NCBI GenBank assembly: GCA_031411235.1
Contig: JANOAR010000063.1
Coordinates: 1-53,900 of the forward strand
Origin: JANOAR01 sp031411235
Lineage (GTDB): Bacteria; Verrucomicrobiota; Verrucomicrobiia; Verrucomicrobiales; Verrucomicrobiaceae
Reading direction: 5' to 3'
DNA length: 53,900 nucleotides
The first letter of the stretch is position 1, and the number at the start of each line of letters is the position of its first letter. The notes under the pieces are model-generated. The model was not told the origin of the DNA and made no database searches. It worked only from the letters and a program-made list of their open reading frames with translations. The translations under genes and the position numbers were made by a program. Shown one piece after another: positions 1-9,988 of this stretch.

Positions 1-81
1 ATCCCTTGAACCTTGCCCCTTAGACCTCTCGGCTTGCTTTGCTATCACGCGTGACTAGGCTAGCCCTTCTCTTCCTATTTC

Positions 82-1878
82 ATGCCCAACTCCAAGACCT
101 CCGACGACCGTGCCAGCCGCAAACTCTGGGATCGCGATGCCTGGAAGGGCGCGGCTTTTTTTCTCGACTACCTGAGGCCGCATAAGTGGGTGTTCATCCC
201 GGCCTTTGCGGCGCTGTGCCTCACGGCGTTGGCGACGGTGTGGTTCTTTTCCTTGCTCGGGCAGATGGTCGGCATCGCCATGGATGGCGCGAAAGGCGCG
301 GGGATTATGGAGCGGGCGAATCACCTGCTGTGGGTGGCCATTGTGGTCGTCATCGGCCAGGCGTTCATCGCCTTCTGGCGCATCTGGCTTTTCGCCAAAG
401 CTTCCGAGCGTGCGCTAGCGACGCTGCGCAGTGCGTTGTTCAGCCGCATCATTCGCTTGCCGATGGCGACGCTGGGGCTGCATCGCGTGGGAGAGCTGGC
501 ATCGCGTTTGTCGAATGATGTGGAGACGATGCGCGAGACGCTGGTGGCGACGATGCCGCAGCTCATTCGCCACACGGTGATGCTCGTAGTGGCTCTCGTG
601 CTGCTGTTCGCCAAGAGCGTGAAACTCTCGCTGTTCATGATCGCGTGTATCCCGGTGGTGATCGTGTTGATCGCGATCTTCGGCGCTCGCATCCGCAAGC
701 TCACGCGCAAGGCGCAGGATGATCTCGCGGCCTCGCAGGTGGTGGTGGATGAGACGCTGCAAGCCGTGACGAGTGTGAAAGCCTTCGCCAATGAGGACTA
801 TGAGATCAGCCGCTACCGGCGCTATCTCGATACCTTTCTGGATACCGCGATCAAGGCCTCGCTTCCACGCGCTACGTTTGTGGCCTTCATCATCAGCGCC
901 TTCAGCGCGGCGCTGACGGTGGTCACCTGGTATGCGGTGCGCATGGTCAGCAGCGGGGCACTGCGTCCCGAGGATCTCGCGCAGTTCGCGCTGTACAGCA
1001 GCGTCGTGGGCATGTCGTTCATGACGATACCCGAGCTGATCACCCAGTTCCAACGAGCGCTTGGCGCGACAGATCGCGTGCGCGAGATCCTCGCAAGCGA
1101 AGTGGAGCCTGTGGCCAGCGAGCAGACGATGCCAAGGCTGCGCGGCGACATCGCGATGCAGCACGTCACCTTCGCCTACCCTGCACGGCCCGAGGTGAAG
1201 GTGCTGCACGACTTTAGTTTTGAAGCCAAGGCTGGGCAGCGTATCGCGCTTGTCGGCCCCAGTGGCGCGGGCAAATCGACGGTGGCGGCGATGCTGTATC
1301 GCTTCTTCAGCCCGGATAGCGGCAGCGTGCTCTATGATGGCGAGGACATCGCCTCGATGCCACTGAGCGCCATGCGGCGCAACCTCGCGCTAGTGCCGCA
1401 GGAGGTGCTGCTTTTTGGCGGCAGCATCCGCGAAAACATCGCCTATGGGAAACCGGGCGCGAGTGATGAAGAGATCACCAAAGCCGCGCAGCAAGCGAAT
1501 GCCGAGGAGTTCATCGCGAGGTTGCCCGAGGGCTACGCCACCGTCGTCGGCGAGCGGGGCACCCAGCTCAGCGGTGGCCAGCGGCAAAGGATTGCCATCG
1601 CTCGGGCGATCCTCGCAGACCCTGCGATCTTGATCCTCGATGAAGCTACGAGCGCCCTCGATGCGGAGAGCGAGCGTCTCGTGCAGGACGCGCTGGATAA
1701 GCTGATGGAGAACCGCACCAGCATCATCATCGCGCATCGCCTGAGCACGGTGCGGCGTGCGGATCAGATCCTGGTGATGTCTGGCGGCGCGGTCATTGAA
1801 CGTGGCACGCACGATGAACTCGTGGCTGGCGGTGGCAGCTTGTATGCGACGCTAGCGAGGCTGCAGCTAGAAGGGTGA
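82..1878 (+). CDS. MsbA-type ABC exporter (fused permease and ATPase)
   Basis: Half-transporter of 598 residues that would dimerise in the inner membrane and export a lipid, lipopeptide or drug-like substrate using ATP. The N-terminal half (about residues 25-320) has the hydrophobic segments of an ABC type-1 exporter domain. The C-terminal half is a complete ATPase: Walker A GPSGAGKST at about 392-400, signature LSGGQRQRIAIARA, Walker B ILILDEATSALD and the H-loop IIIAHRLSTV. Length fits the MsbA/LmrA family. The ATG has no recognisable Shine-Dalgarno sequence. It stands alone and converges on the next gene, with a long imperfect inverted repeat between them. The substrate cannot be read from the sequence; a lipid A flippase role is possible but unproven. 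Confidence 0.93.
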   Translation: MPNSKTSDDRASRKLWDRDAWKGAAFFLDYLRPHKWVFIPAFAALCLTALATVWFFSLLGQMVGIAMDGAKGAGIMERANHLLWVAIVVVIGQAFIAFWRIWLFAKASERALATLRSALFSRIIRLPMATLGLHRVGELASRLSNDVETMRETLVATMPQLIRHTVMLVVALVLLFAKSVKLSLFMIACIPVVIVLIAIFGARIRKLTRKAQDDLAASQVVVDETLQAVTSVKAFANEDYEISRYRRYLDTFLDTAIKASLPRATFVAFIISAFSAALTVVTWYAVRMVSSGALRPEDLAQFALYSSVVGMSFMTIPELITQFQRALGATDRVREILASEVEPVASEQTMPRLRGDIAMQHVTFAYPARPEVKVLHDFSFEAKAGQRIALVGPSGAGKSTVAAMLYRFFSPDSGSVLYDGEDIASMPLSAMRRNLALVPQEVLLFGGSIRENIAYGKPGASDEEITKAAQQANAEEFIARLPEGYATVVGERGTQLSGGQRQRIAIARAILADPAILILDEATSALDAESERLVQDALDKLMENRTSIIIAHRLSTVRRADQILVMSGGAVIERGTHDELVAGGGSLYATLARLQLEG

Positions 1879-1883
1879 GGAAG

Positions 1884-1978
1884 GGTTGATGAGTAGATGG
1901 TTGATGACCTGAATGTTGAGTTCAGAGCTTGGCACTTCTTATCAAAGCCTCAGGCCATCAACCATCACCCCCTCAACC
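1884..1978. repeat. Long imperfect inverted repeat between convergent genes
   Basis: Two 29-nt arms (1884-1912 and 1950-1978) are inverted copies. The inner 16 nt match with one mismatch, the outer 6 nt match exactly, and the 7 nt between are mostly unpaired. The 37-nt loop lies between. The position, 5 nt after one stop codon and 18 nt before the other, suits a bidirectional terminator or a mobile intergenic hairpin; no U-tract is visible. Confidence 0.6.
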
Positions 1979-1996
1979 GCCTTCAGTTCCCCTTAC

Positions 1997-2905
1997 TCAC
2001 GGCAAGAAGCCAAGAGCCGTCGCTGTCTGCTTCACTTCGTCGAAGTCTTCGTTCTTCGCGGTGATGAGTGCTTTGCGGGGGAAGGCTGCGAGCAGCGCGG
2101 GGTCTTTGATGGCGATGAGTGCGGCTTGCAGTTTGTCGGTGAAGCCTGCGCCCTGGGCTTTCTCCAGGTCGGGATGTGCCACGAAGGAGCAGTTCGGATA
2201 GGTCGGTGTCTTCCAGATGACTTGCGCGATACTGGCATCGGTGGTGCCAGCCTTCACGCGCTTCTCATACACCTCGAAGTTCACGGCACCTGCTTGCACT
2301 TCGCCGCTCTGGACGAGTTCGCAGGTTTTGTCATGGCTGGTGGTAAAGACGGGCTTGATCCTGAAAAAGGCAGCGGGCTTCTTGTTGCTGTCCTTCTCGA
2401 TGAACCATGCGGGCATGAGGTGCCCCGAGGTCGATAGCGTGGGGCCGAAGGCAAAGCTTTTCTCCGCGATGTCGGCGGGGAAGTAGTTGCCGGGTCTGAG
2501 CCCAGCATCCTTGTGGGCGATGAAGTAGGTCATGAATTCGGGGTCGCTATCGCCCTGCACGATGGAGCGGGCACCGGGTACAGCCTTCACTGCCTGCGCC
2601 GCCGTGAGGCCACCGAGCCAGGCAAGCTGCACTTCGCCCTTTTTGAACAAGTCCACAGCTGCCTCGTAGTCACTCGCTGCGACATACTCGACGGCGATGC
2701 CGAGTTGCGTGGAGAGGTGCTTCGCCAGCGCGTCGAACTTGTCTTTTTGCGCAGCGCTGTCTTGATCGGGCAGTGCGGAAAACTTCAGCGTGGGATGGGC
2801 TGCGGTGCTCGTAGCAGAGGGGGCGCTGGCGGTGGGCGGAGCGTCTTTTTTGCCGCACGCTGTGAAGAGTGCGAGCGCGAGGATGGAGGTGACAAGGCGT
2901 TTCAT
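1997..2905 (-). CDS. PhnD-like phosphate/phosphonate-binding lipoprotein
   Basis: Periplasmic solute-binding protein of 302 residues, lipid-anchored. The start chosen is the ATG of MKRLVTSILALALFTACGKK, which gives a clean lipoprotein signal with the lipid-accepting Cys at residue 17; an upstream in-frame ATG would put 23 residues in front of it. The mature part opens a two-lobed domain (LKFSALPDQD, then LAKHLSTQLGIAVEYV and VQLAWLGGLTA) characteristic of the PhnD/phosphite-type binding proteins that deliver oxyanions to an ABC importer. No permease or ATPase gene is next to it, so the partner must be elsewhere, or the protein acts as a sensor. The ligand is not readable from sequence. Confidence 0.82.
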   Translation of the reverse strand: MKRLVTSILALALFTACGKKDAPPTASAPSATSTAAHPTLKFSALPDQDSAAQKDKFDALAKHLSTQLGIAVEYVAASDYEAAVDLFKKGEVQLAWLGGLTAAQAVKAVPGARSIVQGDSDPEFMTYFIAHKDAGLRPGNYFPADIAEKSFAFGPTLSTSGHLMPAWFIEKDSNKKPAAFFRIKPVFTTSHDKTCELVQSGEVQAGAVNFEVYEKRVKAGTTDASIAQVIWKTPTYPNCSFVAHPDLEKAQGAGFTDKLQAALIAIKDPALLAAFPRKALITAKNEDFDEVKQTATALGFLP

Positions 2906-3011
2906 GATGGGATGAATAAGGATAGCGATACCCCAGAGTAGCATCCTTTGGATACCGATGTCCACAAGCAGCAAGGTAATGCTGACTTTCCCTACTGTGC
3001 TGGCGTCACGG

Positions 3012-4229
3012 CTATGGCACGCGTTGGTTCCAATAGATTTTCACGTTCAAGGTGCGCCGCCCAGCCGCGACGATGTCCAGGTCTTTATCTCCATCGAGAT
3101 CCACGCAGAGGGCGTCTTCACAGGCCATGGTGTTGTCATCTATGAGGGTTGGCTGCCAGCCGCTGCCGTCTTCTTTGGTCGTGGCGAGGAGCTTCACGCC
3201 CACCTTGGTACCGACTTTTTGCATGGAGCGCCAGCCGACGAGGATCTGGCGGTTGTTCCAGCCGAGCAGGTCATGGCAGGCCAGGGCGTGGCCGTCGGCG
3301 AGGGTGTCGTCCAGCACGGTGCGCTTCCATTCACGATCCTTTGGGCCTTCTGGCGGTGGCATGTATAGGACGAGCTGATTGCCGTGCATGGGCTCGATGG
3401 TGGCGACGTAGGGTGTGCCGCTGCCGAGCACGCCCCAGCGCACTTCGCCCGCGCCTTGCAGCGTGGTGGAGTCGGTAGGGTGGCGGGCGATCCATTGCTG
3501 CTGCCAGCCGCTCTCGGTGGGCGAGAGCTGCACGACGCCCTCGCGCCCACAGACCAGCATCGCCTCGGGCTGTGTGGGCTGGGCGGGGATGATGTCGAAG
3601 TTGTGTGTCTTGTGCAGCGTGTCGATGACGACGCGGGTGCTCCACTCGGCCTTCGGATCAGCAGGTTTGCGATAGGCGAGCACGCGCACGCCAACGCCTT
3701 TGGCTTCCTTGTCGTTACCGCGACCATGCAGCGGCACGACGACGAGATCATACTGCCCATCAAAGGCGCGCACCCACTTCATGCGGTGCGTGGTGGGCTC
3801 ATGGGCGAGGCGCACGGAGTCCCAGCGCTGGGTGCGGTCGGCGGGTGGGATCATGTAAAACACGGCACCGCTGCCCACCGTGTCGCCGGGGTTCCACTCG
3901 GCACCCACGGCGATCTCGCATTTGCCATCGCCGTCGATGTCGCGTGCGGCGATGCAGACATGGTCTTTGGCCGTGAGCGATTCGGCGATGATGTGCTTAG
4001 TCCAGGAGGGGTTCTCATACCAGACGATGAATTTTTTGTCGGCGAGCAGGATGTCCGTTTTGCCATCGCCATTCACATCGGCTTGGGCGAGGCCGTAGCC
4101 GATCTCGATCTTGTCGTCGATGACTTGATCCTTGAAGGATGGGGCCTGGGCGAGTGCGCTGAGCGCAGGCATGAGGGCTAGCGCAAAGGCGAGCGGGAGG
4201 CTGGAGGGCAGGGGGTGGGGCATGGGCAT
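3012..4229 (-). CDS. Secreted FG-GAP/VCBS-repeat protein
   Basis: Predicted secreted beta-propeller of 405 residues. The start chosen, MPMPHPLP, gives a Sec signal ending at ALAQA; the ATG two codons later is equally good. Acidic calcium-binding loops typical of FG-GAP/VCBS blades recur: ADVNGDGKTDILLAD just after the signal, RDIDGDGKCEIAVGAEW, and DLDGDKDLDIVAAGRR near the C-terminus. No catalytic motif is evident. Such proteins are abundant in Verrucomicrobiota and Planctomycetota, usually without known function. It lies 52 nt behind the BatA/VWA gene on the same strand and could be cotranscribed with it. Confidence 0.85.
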   Translation of the reverse strand: MPMPHPLPSSLPLAFALALMPALSALAQAPSFKDQVIDDKIEIGYGLAQADVNGDGKTDILLADKKFIVWYENPSWTKHIIAESLTAKDHVCIAARDIDGDGKCEIAVGAEWNPGDTVGSGAVFYMIPPADRTQRWDSVRLAHEPTTHRMKWVRAFDGQYDLVVVPLHGRGNDKEAKGVGVRVLAYRKPADPKAEWSTRVVIDTLHKTHNFDIIPAQPTQPEAMLVCGREGVVQLSPTESGWQQQWIARHPTDSTTLQGAGEVRWGVLGSGTPYVATIEPMHGNQLVLYMPPPEGPKDREWKRTVLDDTLADGHALACHDLLGWNNRQILVGWRSMQKVGTKVGVKLLATTKEDGSGWQPTLIDDNTMACEDALCVDLDGDKDLDIVAAGRRTLNVKIYWNQRVP

Positions 4230-4281
4230 GGTGAGTGGTATTCCCAAACGCGTATTGTGGGCGAGTACTTCCGCCACGGAC

Positions 4282-6432
4282 TCACGCTCTTGCGATACGC
4301 TGTTGCAGTAGCACTTCGCCAAACAGCAGCGCCAGTAGCGCGAGCAGGAAAGGCTGCCAAAACTCCGAGCCATGCCTGCGGCTGCGGTCGAGTTTTTCAT
4401 AACCTTCAAAGCTCTCGGTGAAGCTCGCGCCCGTGCGCTCAGCGAGGGCTTTTACATCATCGGCGGGGAGTGGCTTCAGGTCGGACTCGGCGCTGTTGAG
4501 GTTGAAGGCGAAGCGCTGCGCACTCTCTTCGCTCATGCCGGGCGCACGCACGGAATAGACGCCGGGTTGATTGGTCAGCGCTGATTCGACGATGACGGCA
4601 TTGCTTTCTTTGCGTGTCTTTACCTCGGTCGTTTTGCCCGTGGGGTCGGTGACAACAAAGACATCGTCCACCTTGCCGTCCTTTAGCACATAGCGCACGG
4701 GCTGGCCCACGAGTTGCCACGCGGGAGCGCTGCCCTGAGTGCTCAAGTAGGTGACGAGGCGCTGCGCCAGTGGCAGGTAGAACATCTGCAACGGCATCGT
4801 GCTCCATTCGGCATTCGCCGTCGAGGCGCAGGCGATGACTCGCCCACGGCCCTTGGATTTCTCGATGATCAGCGGCGCACCGCGATCCAGTGCGAGCAGT
4901 GTTTTTACCTCGTCGCTCTTGGTTTCAAAGTTCAGCCAATGGTTAAATTCCGCGTCTTGGAGCCGTCCTCCGCGTGGGTCATTGAAATAGGTTGTCGCGG
5001 GATGGGTGAAGCGTTGCAGCACGATGCGAGCGGGGTTCTCGGTCGCCTCGATGCGGCCATAAACCTTGATGTTGCTGGGGAATAAACCCTTGCCACCGCG
5101 ATAGAATTCGCGGCTGTACCAGTCGAGATCGCAGTGCGGGCCGCCGAAAATGAGCAAGCCACCGCCTGCATCGACGAAGGCCTCCAGCTCGCGAATGTCG
5201 TTGCCTTCGAGCTTCACCACATCGCCGAGGATGATGACTTCCATGCCTTTGAGCTTGTCCTTGTTCAGCTTTTTCACATCGACGCGAGTGATCTTGATGA
5301 GGTCTTTCAGCGTGGCTTTGACTGCATCATTCGGCGTCAGTGCGATCTCCAAGAAGTCGAGGGCCGAGGCCATCGGCGCACCGCCTGCGCTGCCATCGAC
5401 GAGCAGCACGTTGATTTGATTGCGCACATGCACGATGCCCTGGAAGGCGTTGTCATCGGTGAGGGTATCGCCCTCCAGGCGCACGCCCAGCGAATGGTCG
5501 CCTACCTTTTCGAAGGCATGGGTGAGCGACAGGGTCGTCTCGCCCTCGGGCGGCACGGAGATGCGCGTGGTGCGCAGTCGCGTGCCATCGGCTTCGAGGT
5601 GTAGGGCGATGTCCTGCCACGCACGTTTGCCGTGGTTCTGCACGCGCACGCGCAGGCCCACGGGCTGGGTTTCGGCGGCGACGAGCGCAGAGAGTTCGAC
5701 ACTCGCGAGGCTGAGGTTTTCCGTCAGGTCATTGGGCAGTCGATAAAAAGTCAGCGAGGGCTTCGGCTCTTGTTTGGCCATGGCGTCGAGCGCAGGCAGT
5801 GCCGCGCCCTCGGCGAAGGCTTTCCAGTCGGCGCTCTGGAAGTCGCTCATCAGCACGATCTCGCGGGTCGCATTCGGTGCTTTAGCCAGGGCAGCGGCAG
5901 CGGCTTGCAGCGCTTCATTGGCGGCTACGGGGCCGGCGAGGCTGGGGGCATCGGCGACGGCTTTGGGCACCAGATCGAGCGCACTGGTGGCGCTGTCCAT
6001 GAGCTTGCGCGGGGTGCCGCCCGCGAGGATTACTTGGGCGTCGGAGCCGCGTGGCAGGCCATCGACGAGCCGTTGGATCGCTGCCTTGGCCTGCTCGCGT
6101 GGCGCGCCATTGGAACCCGGCGCTCGCATGGAAAAGGAGTCGTCCAGCAGCACTACGAGCGAGGTTTTACCGAAGCCTGGGATCGACCGCAGTGCCGAGA
6201 GCACGGGCCGCGCGAGGCACAAGGCGAGGATAATGGGGATGGCGATGCGGATGGCCAGCAGCAGCCATTGCTCGATGACAAATTTGCGCTTTTTCTGCCG
6301 GATCACTTCCTGCAACAAGTGCATCGGCCCCCAGCGAACCACGGAGACTTTGCGCCGATTGAGCAAGTGGATGAGCAGCGGGATGAGGAAGGCGGCAGCG
6401 CCTGCGAGGAGGAAGGGAGTGAGGAATGACAC
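4282..6432 (-). CDS. BatA-domain / von Willebrand A membrane protein
   Basis: Membrane protein of 716 residues. The N-terminus has the BatA (aerotolerance-type) signature: a hydrophobic helix, then IPLLIHLLNRRKVSVVRWG, then a second helix around residues 55-75. A VWA-like domain follows, with a MIDAS-type DDSFSM motif near residue 100. The middle, around residues 350-450, reads like a glutamine-amidotransferase-like fold (VDAGGGLLIFGGPH), and a last hydrophobic helix closes the protein. This layout is common in Planctomycetota and Verrucomicrobiota, often beside MoxR and DUF58 genes; neither is next door here. Function is probably in envelope protein assembly or chaperoning, which is inferred. 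It is divergent from glgB. Confidence 0.85.
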   Translation of the reverse strand: MSFLTPFLLAGAAAFLIPLLIHLLNRRKVSVVRWGPMHLLQEVIRQKKRKFVIEQWLLLAIRIAIPIILALCLARPVLSALRSIPGFGKTSLVVLLDDSFSMRAPGSNGAPREQAKAAIQRLVDGLPRGSDAQVILAGGTPRKLMDSATSALDLVPKAVADAPSLAGPVAANEALQAAAAALAKAPNATREIVLMSDFQSADWKAFAEGAALPALDAMAKQEPKPSLTFYRLPNDLTENLSLASVELSALVAAETQPVGLRVRVQNHGKRAWQDIALHLEADGTRLRTTRISVPPEGETTLSLTHAFEKVGDHSLGVRLEGDTLTDDNAFQGIVHVRNQINVLLVDGSAGGAPMASALDFLEIALTPNDAVKATLKDLIKITRVDVKKLNKDKLKGMEVIILGDVVKLEGNDIRELEAFVDAGGGLLIFGGPHCDLDWYSREFYRGGKGLFPSNIKVYGRIEATENPARIVLQRFTHPATTYFNDPRGGRLQDAEFNHWLNFETKSDEVKTLLALDRGAPLIIEKSKGRGRVIACASTANAEWSTMPLQMFYLPLAQRLVTYLSTQGSAPAWQLVGQPVRYVLKDGKVDDVFVVTDPTGKTTEVKTRKESNAVIVESALTNQPGVYSVRAPGMSEESAQRFAFNLNSAESDLKPLPADDVKALAERTGASFTESFEGYEKLDRSRRHGSEFWQPFLLALLALLFGEVLLQQRIARA

Positions 6433-6601
6433 TGCGAGAGAAAGAGGGCTGGGTGTGGATGACGGTGCGCGAGGGGCACATAGAACGCAGCGAAGGCAGC
6501 CTGGCTAACGATGAGTTGTGCCGATGGGCGAGGCTGAGCCCTCGGCCTAGGCCACGCAATGCCTTGCCACAAAGCAAGATTGCGTGTCTCCTCGCCGCGC
6601 C

Positions 6602-8800
6602 ATGCCCACTGACCACCATTCTAACGATACGGACATTTTTGCCATTCTCGAAGCTCGGCACGCGGATCCCTTTCGCTTCCTGGGGGCGCATCGCATCGCA
6701 GGCAGCACGGATGTCGCGGTGGTGCGGGCATTCCATCCCGAGGCGCAGTCGATGAGTGTGCTCTTCGACCACCATGCGTATGAGGCGCAACGCATCCATG
6801 CAGATGGTTTATTTGAGGCGGAGATTCCCGCCGCGTTGCTGGCGCAGCGCTACCTGCTCGACGTGGTGACCTACAATGGCAATCATCGCTGCATGGCCGA
6901 TGCCTACTCCTTTGGCAACTGCCTGGGCGAGGCCGATATGCACTACTATGCCGAGGGCTCGCACCAGCAGCTCTATCGCGTGCTCGGTGCGCAGATCATG
7001 ACCCGCGAGGGCATCGCTGGCACCCAGTTTGCAGTGTGGGCGCCAAATGCTCGGCGGGTGTCGCTGATCGCAGATTTTAATGGTTGGGATGGTCGTGTGA
7101 ACCCGATGCGCTGCCGTATGGAAGCGGGTGTGTGGGAGATTTTCATCCCTGGGGCGGGCGAGTTGGTTCACTATAAATATGAGCTGGTGGATGCTCATGG
7201 GCAGCTTCGCGTGAAGAGTGACCCGATGGCCTTCTTCAGCCAGCATGGCACCGAGACGGCCTCGCTGGCATGGGATATGAAACGCTACGTCTGGGACGAT
7301 GCCGCATGGATGCAGCAGCGCGCCGCGAGCAATGTGTACGCGCAGCCGGTGAGCATCTATGAGGTGCATCCTGGGTCGTGGAAGCGGATCACAGACGCTG
7401 GGGATCGTGCTCTGAGCTACCATGAGTTGGCGAATGATTTGATCCCGTATGTGAAGGGCTTGGGCTTCACCCACATCGAGCTGATGGGCATCGCGGAGTA
7501 TCCCTTCGATGGCTCATGGGGCTACCAAATCTGCGGCTACTACGCGCCGACTTCGCGGCATGGAACGCCGGATGAGTTTCGTTCGTTTGTGGATCGCTGC
7601 CACCAGGAGGGTATCGGGGTGATCCTGGACTGGGTGCCTGGGCATTTCCCCAAGGATGAGCATGGGCTGGCGCAGTTCGATGGCACCTCGCTCTATGAGC
7701 ACGGCGATCCGCGCCAGGGCGAACACCAGGACTGGGGCACGCTGATACCCAACTATGGCCGCAATGAGGTGCGTAATTTCTTCACCGCGAATGCGCTGTT
7801 TTGGCTGGCGGAGTATCACATCGACGGACTGCGCGTGGACGCGGTGGCGTCGATGCTGTACCTCGACTACTCGCGTGAAGCGGGCGAGTGGGTGCCCAAT
7901 CGCCATGGTGGCCGCGAGAACTTGGAGGCCATCGACTTCCTGCAACGGCTGAACAATGTCTGCTACGAGCAGCACCCTGGGGTCATGATTATCGCCGAGG
8001 AAAGCACCGCCTATCCTGGTGTCTCGCGCCCGATCAGTGGCGGCGGTTTGGGCTTTGGCTTCAAGTGGAACATGGGCTGGATGAATGACTCGCTGCGCTA
8101 CATGGAGCATGATCCCGTGCATCGTCGGCATCACCACGGGGAGGCGACTTTCTCGATGCTCTATGCCTATGATGAAAACTTCATCCTGGTGCTCAGTCAC
8201 GATGAAGTGGTGCATGGCAAGAAGAGCTTGATCAATAAGATGCCGGGCGACCGCTGGCAGCAGTTTGCCAACTTACGCATGTTCTATGGCTGGATGTGGG
8301 CGCACCCTGGGAAGAAGCTATTGTTCATGGGCGGCGAGTTCGCCCAATGGAATGAATGGAGCCACAAGCGCAGCCTCGACTGGCACCTCTTCATGGGCGC
8401 TGAGCACGCCGGGATGCAGCGTCTTGTGGGCGATCTTAACGCGCTCTATACGAGCCGCCCGGCACTGCACGCCAAGTGCCACGAAGGCATGGGCTTCCGG
8501 TGGCTGGATGCGAGCGATGCCGACGCGAGTCTGTTCGCCTTTGCCCGAACCGATGGCCATGGTGATACGGTGTATGTGGTGGTGAATGCGACGCCTGTGC
8601 CGCGTGAAGGCTACCGTCTCGGCATCGCTGAGCACGGCCATTACCTGGAGATACTCAACACGGATGCCGAGTGCTACGGCGGCGGCAACTTCGGCAATGG
8701 TGCAGGGCTGGGCACAGACGAGATTCCGTGGCAAGGCCAAGCGCAGAGTTTGGTTTTGAACGTCCCGCCGCTCGGTGTGGTGTTCGTGGCGAAGGTTTGA
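6602..8800 (+). CDS. glgB: 1,4-alpha-glucan branching enzyme
   Basis: Cytoplasmic GH13 enzyme of 732 residues that cuts alpha-1,4 glucan chains and rejoins them as alpha-1,6 branches during glycogen synthesis. An N-terminal CBM48-type beta-sandwich (TQFAVWAPNARRVSLIADFN) precedes the barrel. The catalytic residues are present: nucleophile Asp413 in GLRVDAVASML, acid/base Glu466 in IAEEST, and the transition-state Asp in LSHDEVVHGK. The 53-residue spacing between nucleophile and acid matches the E. coli enzyme. The ATG at MPTDHH is preferred over a GTG six codons upstream. No other glycogen gene is adjacent, so the pathway is dispersed. Confidence 0.97.
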   Translation: MPTDHHSNDTDIFAILEARHADPFRFLGAHRIAGSTDVAVVRAFHPEAQSMSVLFDHHAYEAQRIHADGLFEAEIPAALLAQRYLLDVVTYNGNHRCMADAYSFGNCLGEADMHYYAEGSHQQLYRVLGAQIMTREGIAGTQFAVWAPNARRVSLIADFNGWDGRVNPMRCRMEAGVWEIFIPGAGELVHYKYELVDAHGQLRVKSDPMAFFSQHGTETASLAWDMKRYVWDDAAWMQQRAASNVYAQPVSIYEVHPGSWKRITDAGDRALSYHELANDLIPYVKGLGFTHIELMGIAEYPFDGSWGYQICGYYAPTSRHGTPDEFRSFVDRCHQEGIGVILDWVPGHFPKDEHGLAQFDGTSLYEHGDPRQGEHQDWGTLIPNYGRNEVRNFFTANALFWLAEYHIDGLRVDAVASMLYLDYSREAGEWVPNRHGGRENLEAIDFLQRLNNVCYEQHPGVMIIAEESTAYPGVSRPISGGGLGFGFKWNMGWMNDSLRYMEHDPVHRRHHHGEATFSMLYAYDENFILVLSHDEVVHGKKSLINKMPGDRWQQFANLRMFYGWMWAHPGKKLLFMGGEFAQWNEWSHKRSLDWHLFMGAEHAGMQRLVGDLNALYTSRPALHAKCHEGMGFRWLDASDADASLFAFARTDGHGDTVYVVVNATPVPREGYRLGIAEHGHYLEILNTDAECYGGGNFGNGAGLGTDEIPWQGQAQSLVLNVPPLGVVFVAKV

Positions 8801-8945
8801 TGCTGCGGCAGCGCGAGATGACGTAGCCACCAAGCTGCTCCAAGCCCAAGGCTACCTCGCGCACCTATTGCAGCTTTGTTCGAGTCTTTCAGCCTTGCCA
8901 GCTTGCGCCTTTCAAAACAGGCGCTTACCGTTTTCGCATTCACCC

Positions 8946-9971
8946 ATGCTCATCTGCCTCGATTCGACCATTATTAGCGGTTATCTCTCCAACGAAGTCC
9001 CTGGACTTGTCACCGGAATGCTTCATTTGGCGGGGCATGACCGTCCTTTGCGACTGGAGCTGACGGGCAATTTTTTACGCGACATCGCAGGCTGCCGAGT
9101 GGAGTTGCAAAACCCCATCCCTGATGCCAATCCCGAGCACATTGCCGCGCTAAGTGATCATCAGTTTGGCCACGTCGGGCAGATGACGGCCTCCTATCGT
9201 GTGACGAAAATGCCGCACAGCCGTCGCAAAGCCGAAGGGCCATTCCCCGTGCCCGAGGGGCTGAAAAATCTGCTCTTCATCGAATGGTTCAACAAAGACA
9301 AGCAGCGCATCTTGATCCAGAGCTGGCACTTACATCTCACCGTCTCGGCTCCGCGCTGGCAGCTCTCGCGCCCTGCCGAGATGGCGCAAATACGGCAGAA
9401 TCGCGCCCGTCGTCGGCAGTTCCTACTCGGCGGACGCAGTGCTGGCCCCAGTCTCGGCACGCGTGCTGCGGATGCTTTTGATGCCGAGCAAGACATCACG
9501 CCGATGGATCGCCCGAATGGCCTCGCTATCAACCTCATGGCTAGTGATCCTGCCGAGCCGAGCTGGGATGTGTCGCCGAATTTTGGGCATCCCTTTGCCT
9601 TGGTGAATCAAGCCAGCGGCGAGTTGGCCATGGAGTTGCGCCGCTTCGAGATGCACCTCGCCAGCCCTGGTGAGATGCACTCGCGCCCAGCCGTGCTGCG
9701 CCTGCTGACCACGGCTGGCGATCTCGCCGCTCACCTCTCGCACACACTGCGGAATTTTAGTTCGCTGAAGAGCACCCAGTGGCAATTTTTGATCACTGAC
9801 CTGGAGCAGTCCTTGCCGCTCTTTCACGCGGCCCTCACTGCCTGCGACAAACTCACGGAGCATACCGCACCTGGTACCGACTTGCGCTGGCTCATGGGCG
9901 TGCAGCAGTGCCTGACCTCCATCACGGGGAATATCGAGCAGCTCATGAAGTGGCTGCGGCAGGGGGAGTGA
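8946..9971 (+). CDS. Conserved-looking protein of unknown function
   Basis: I do not recognise this 341-residue protein. It has no signal peptide or membrane helix and should be cytoplasmic. The ATG of MLICLDSTIISGYL is chosen because the reading frame further upstream is low-complexity and overlaps the end of glgB. Basic stretches (MPHSRRKAEG and IRQNRARRRQ) sit in the first half. The C-terminal third is helical and leucine-rich. It lies 145 nt behind glgB on the same strand and is convergent with tsaD, whose stop codon is 17 nt away. Codon use resembles its neighbours, so it appears to be a real gene. Confidence 0.7.
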   Translation: MLICLDSTIISGYLSNEVPGLVTGMLHLAGHDRPLRLELTGNFLRDIAGCRVELQNPIPDANPEHIAALSDHQFGHVGQMTASYRVTKMPHSRRKAEGPFPVPEGLKNLLFIEWFNKDKQRILIQSWHLHLTVSAPRWQLSRPAEMAQIRQNRARRRQFLLGGRSAGPSLGTRAADAFDAEQDITPMDRPNGLAINLMASDPAEPSWDVSPNFGHPFALVNQASGELAMELRRFEMHLASPGEMHSRPAVLRLLTTAGDLAAHLSHTLRNFSSLKSTQWQFLITDLEQSLPLFHAALTACDKLTEHTAPGTDLRWLMGVQQCLTSITGNIEQLMKWLRQGE

Positions 9972-9988
9972 TGCAGGTCGTGTTTCCG

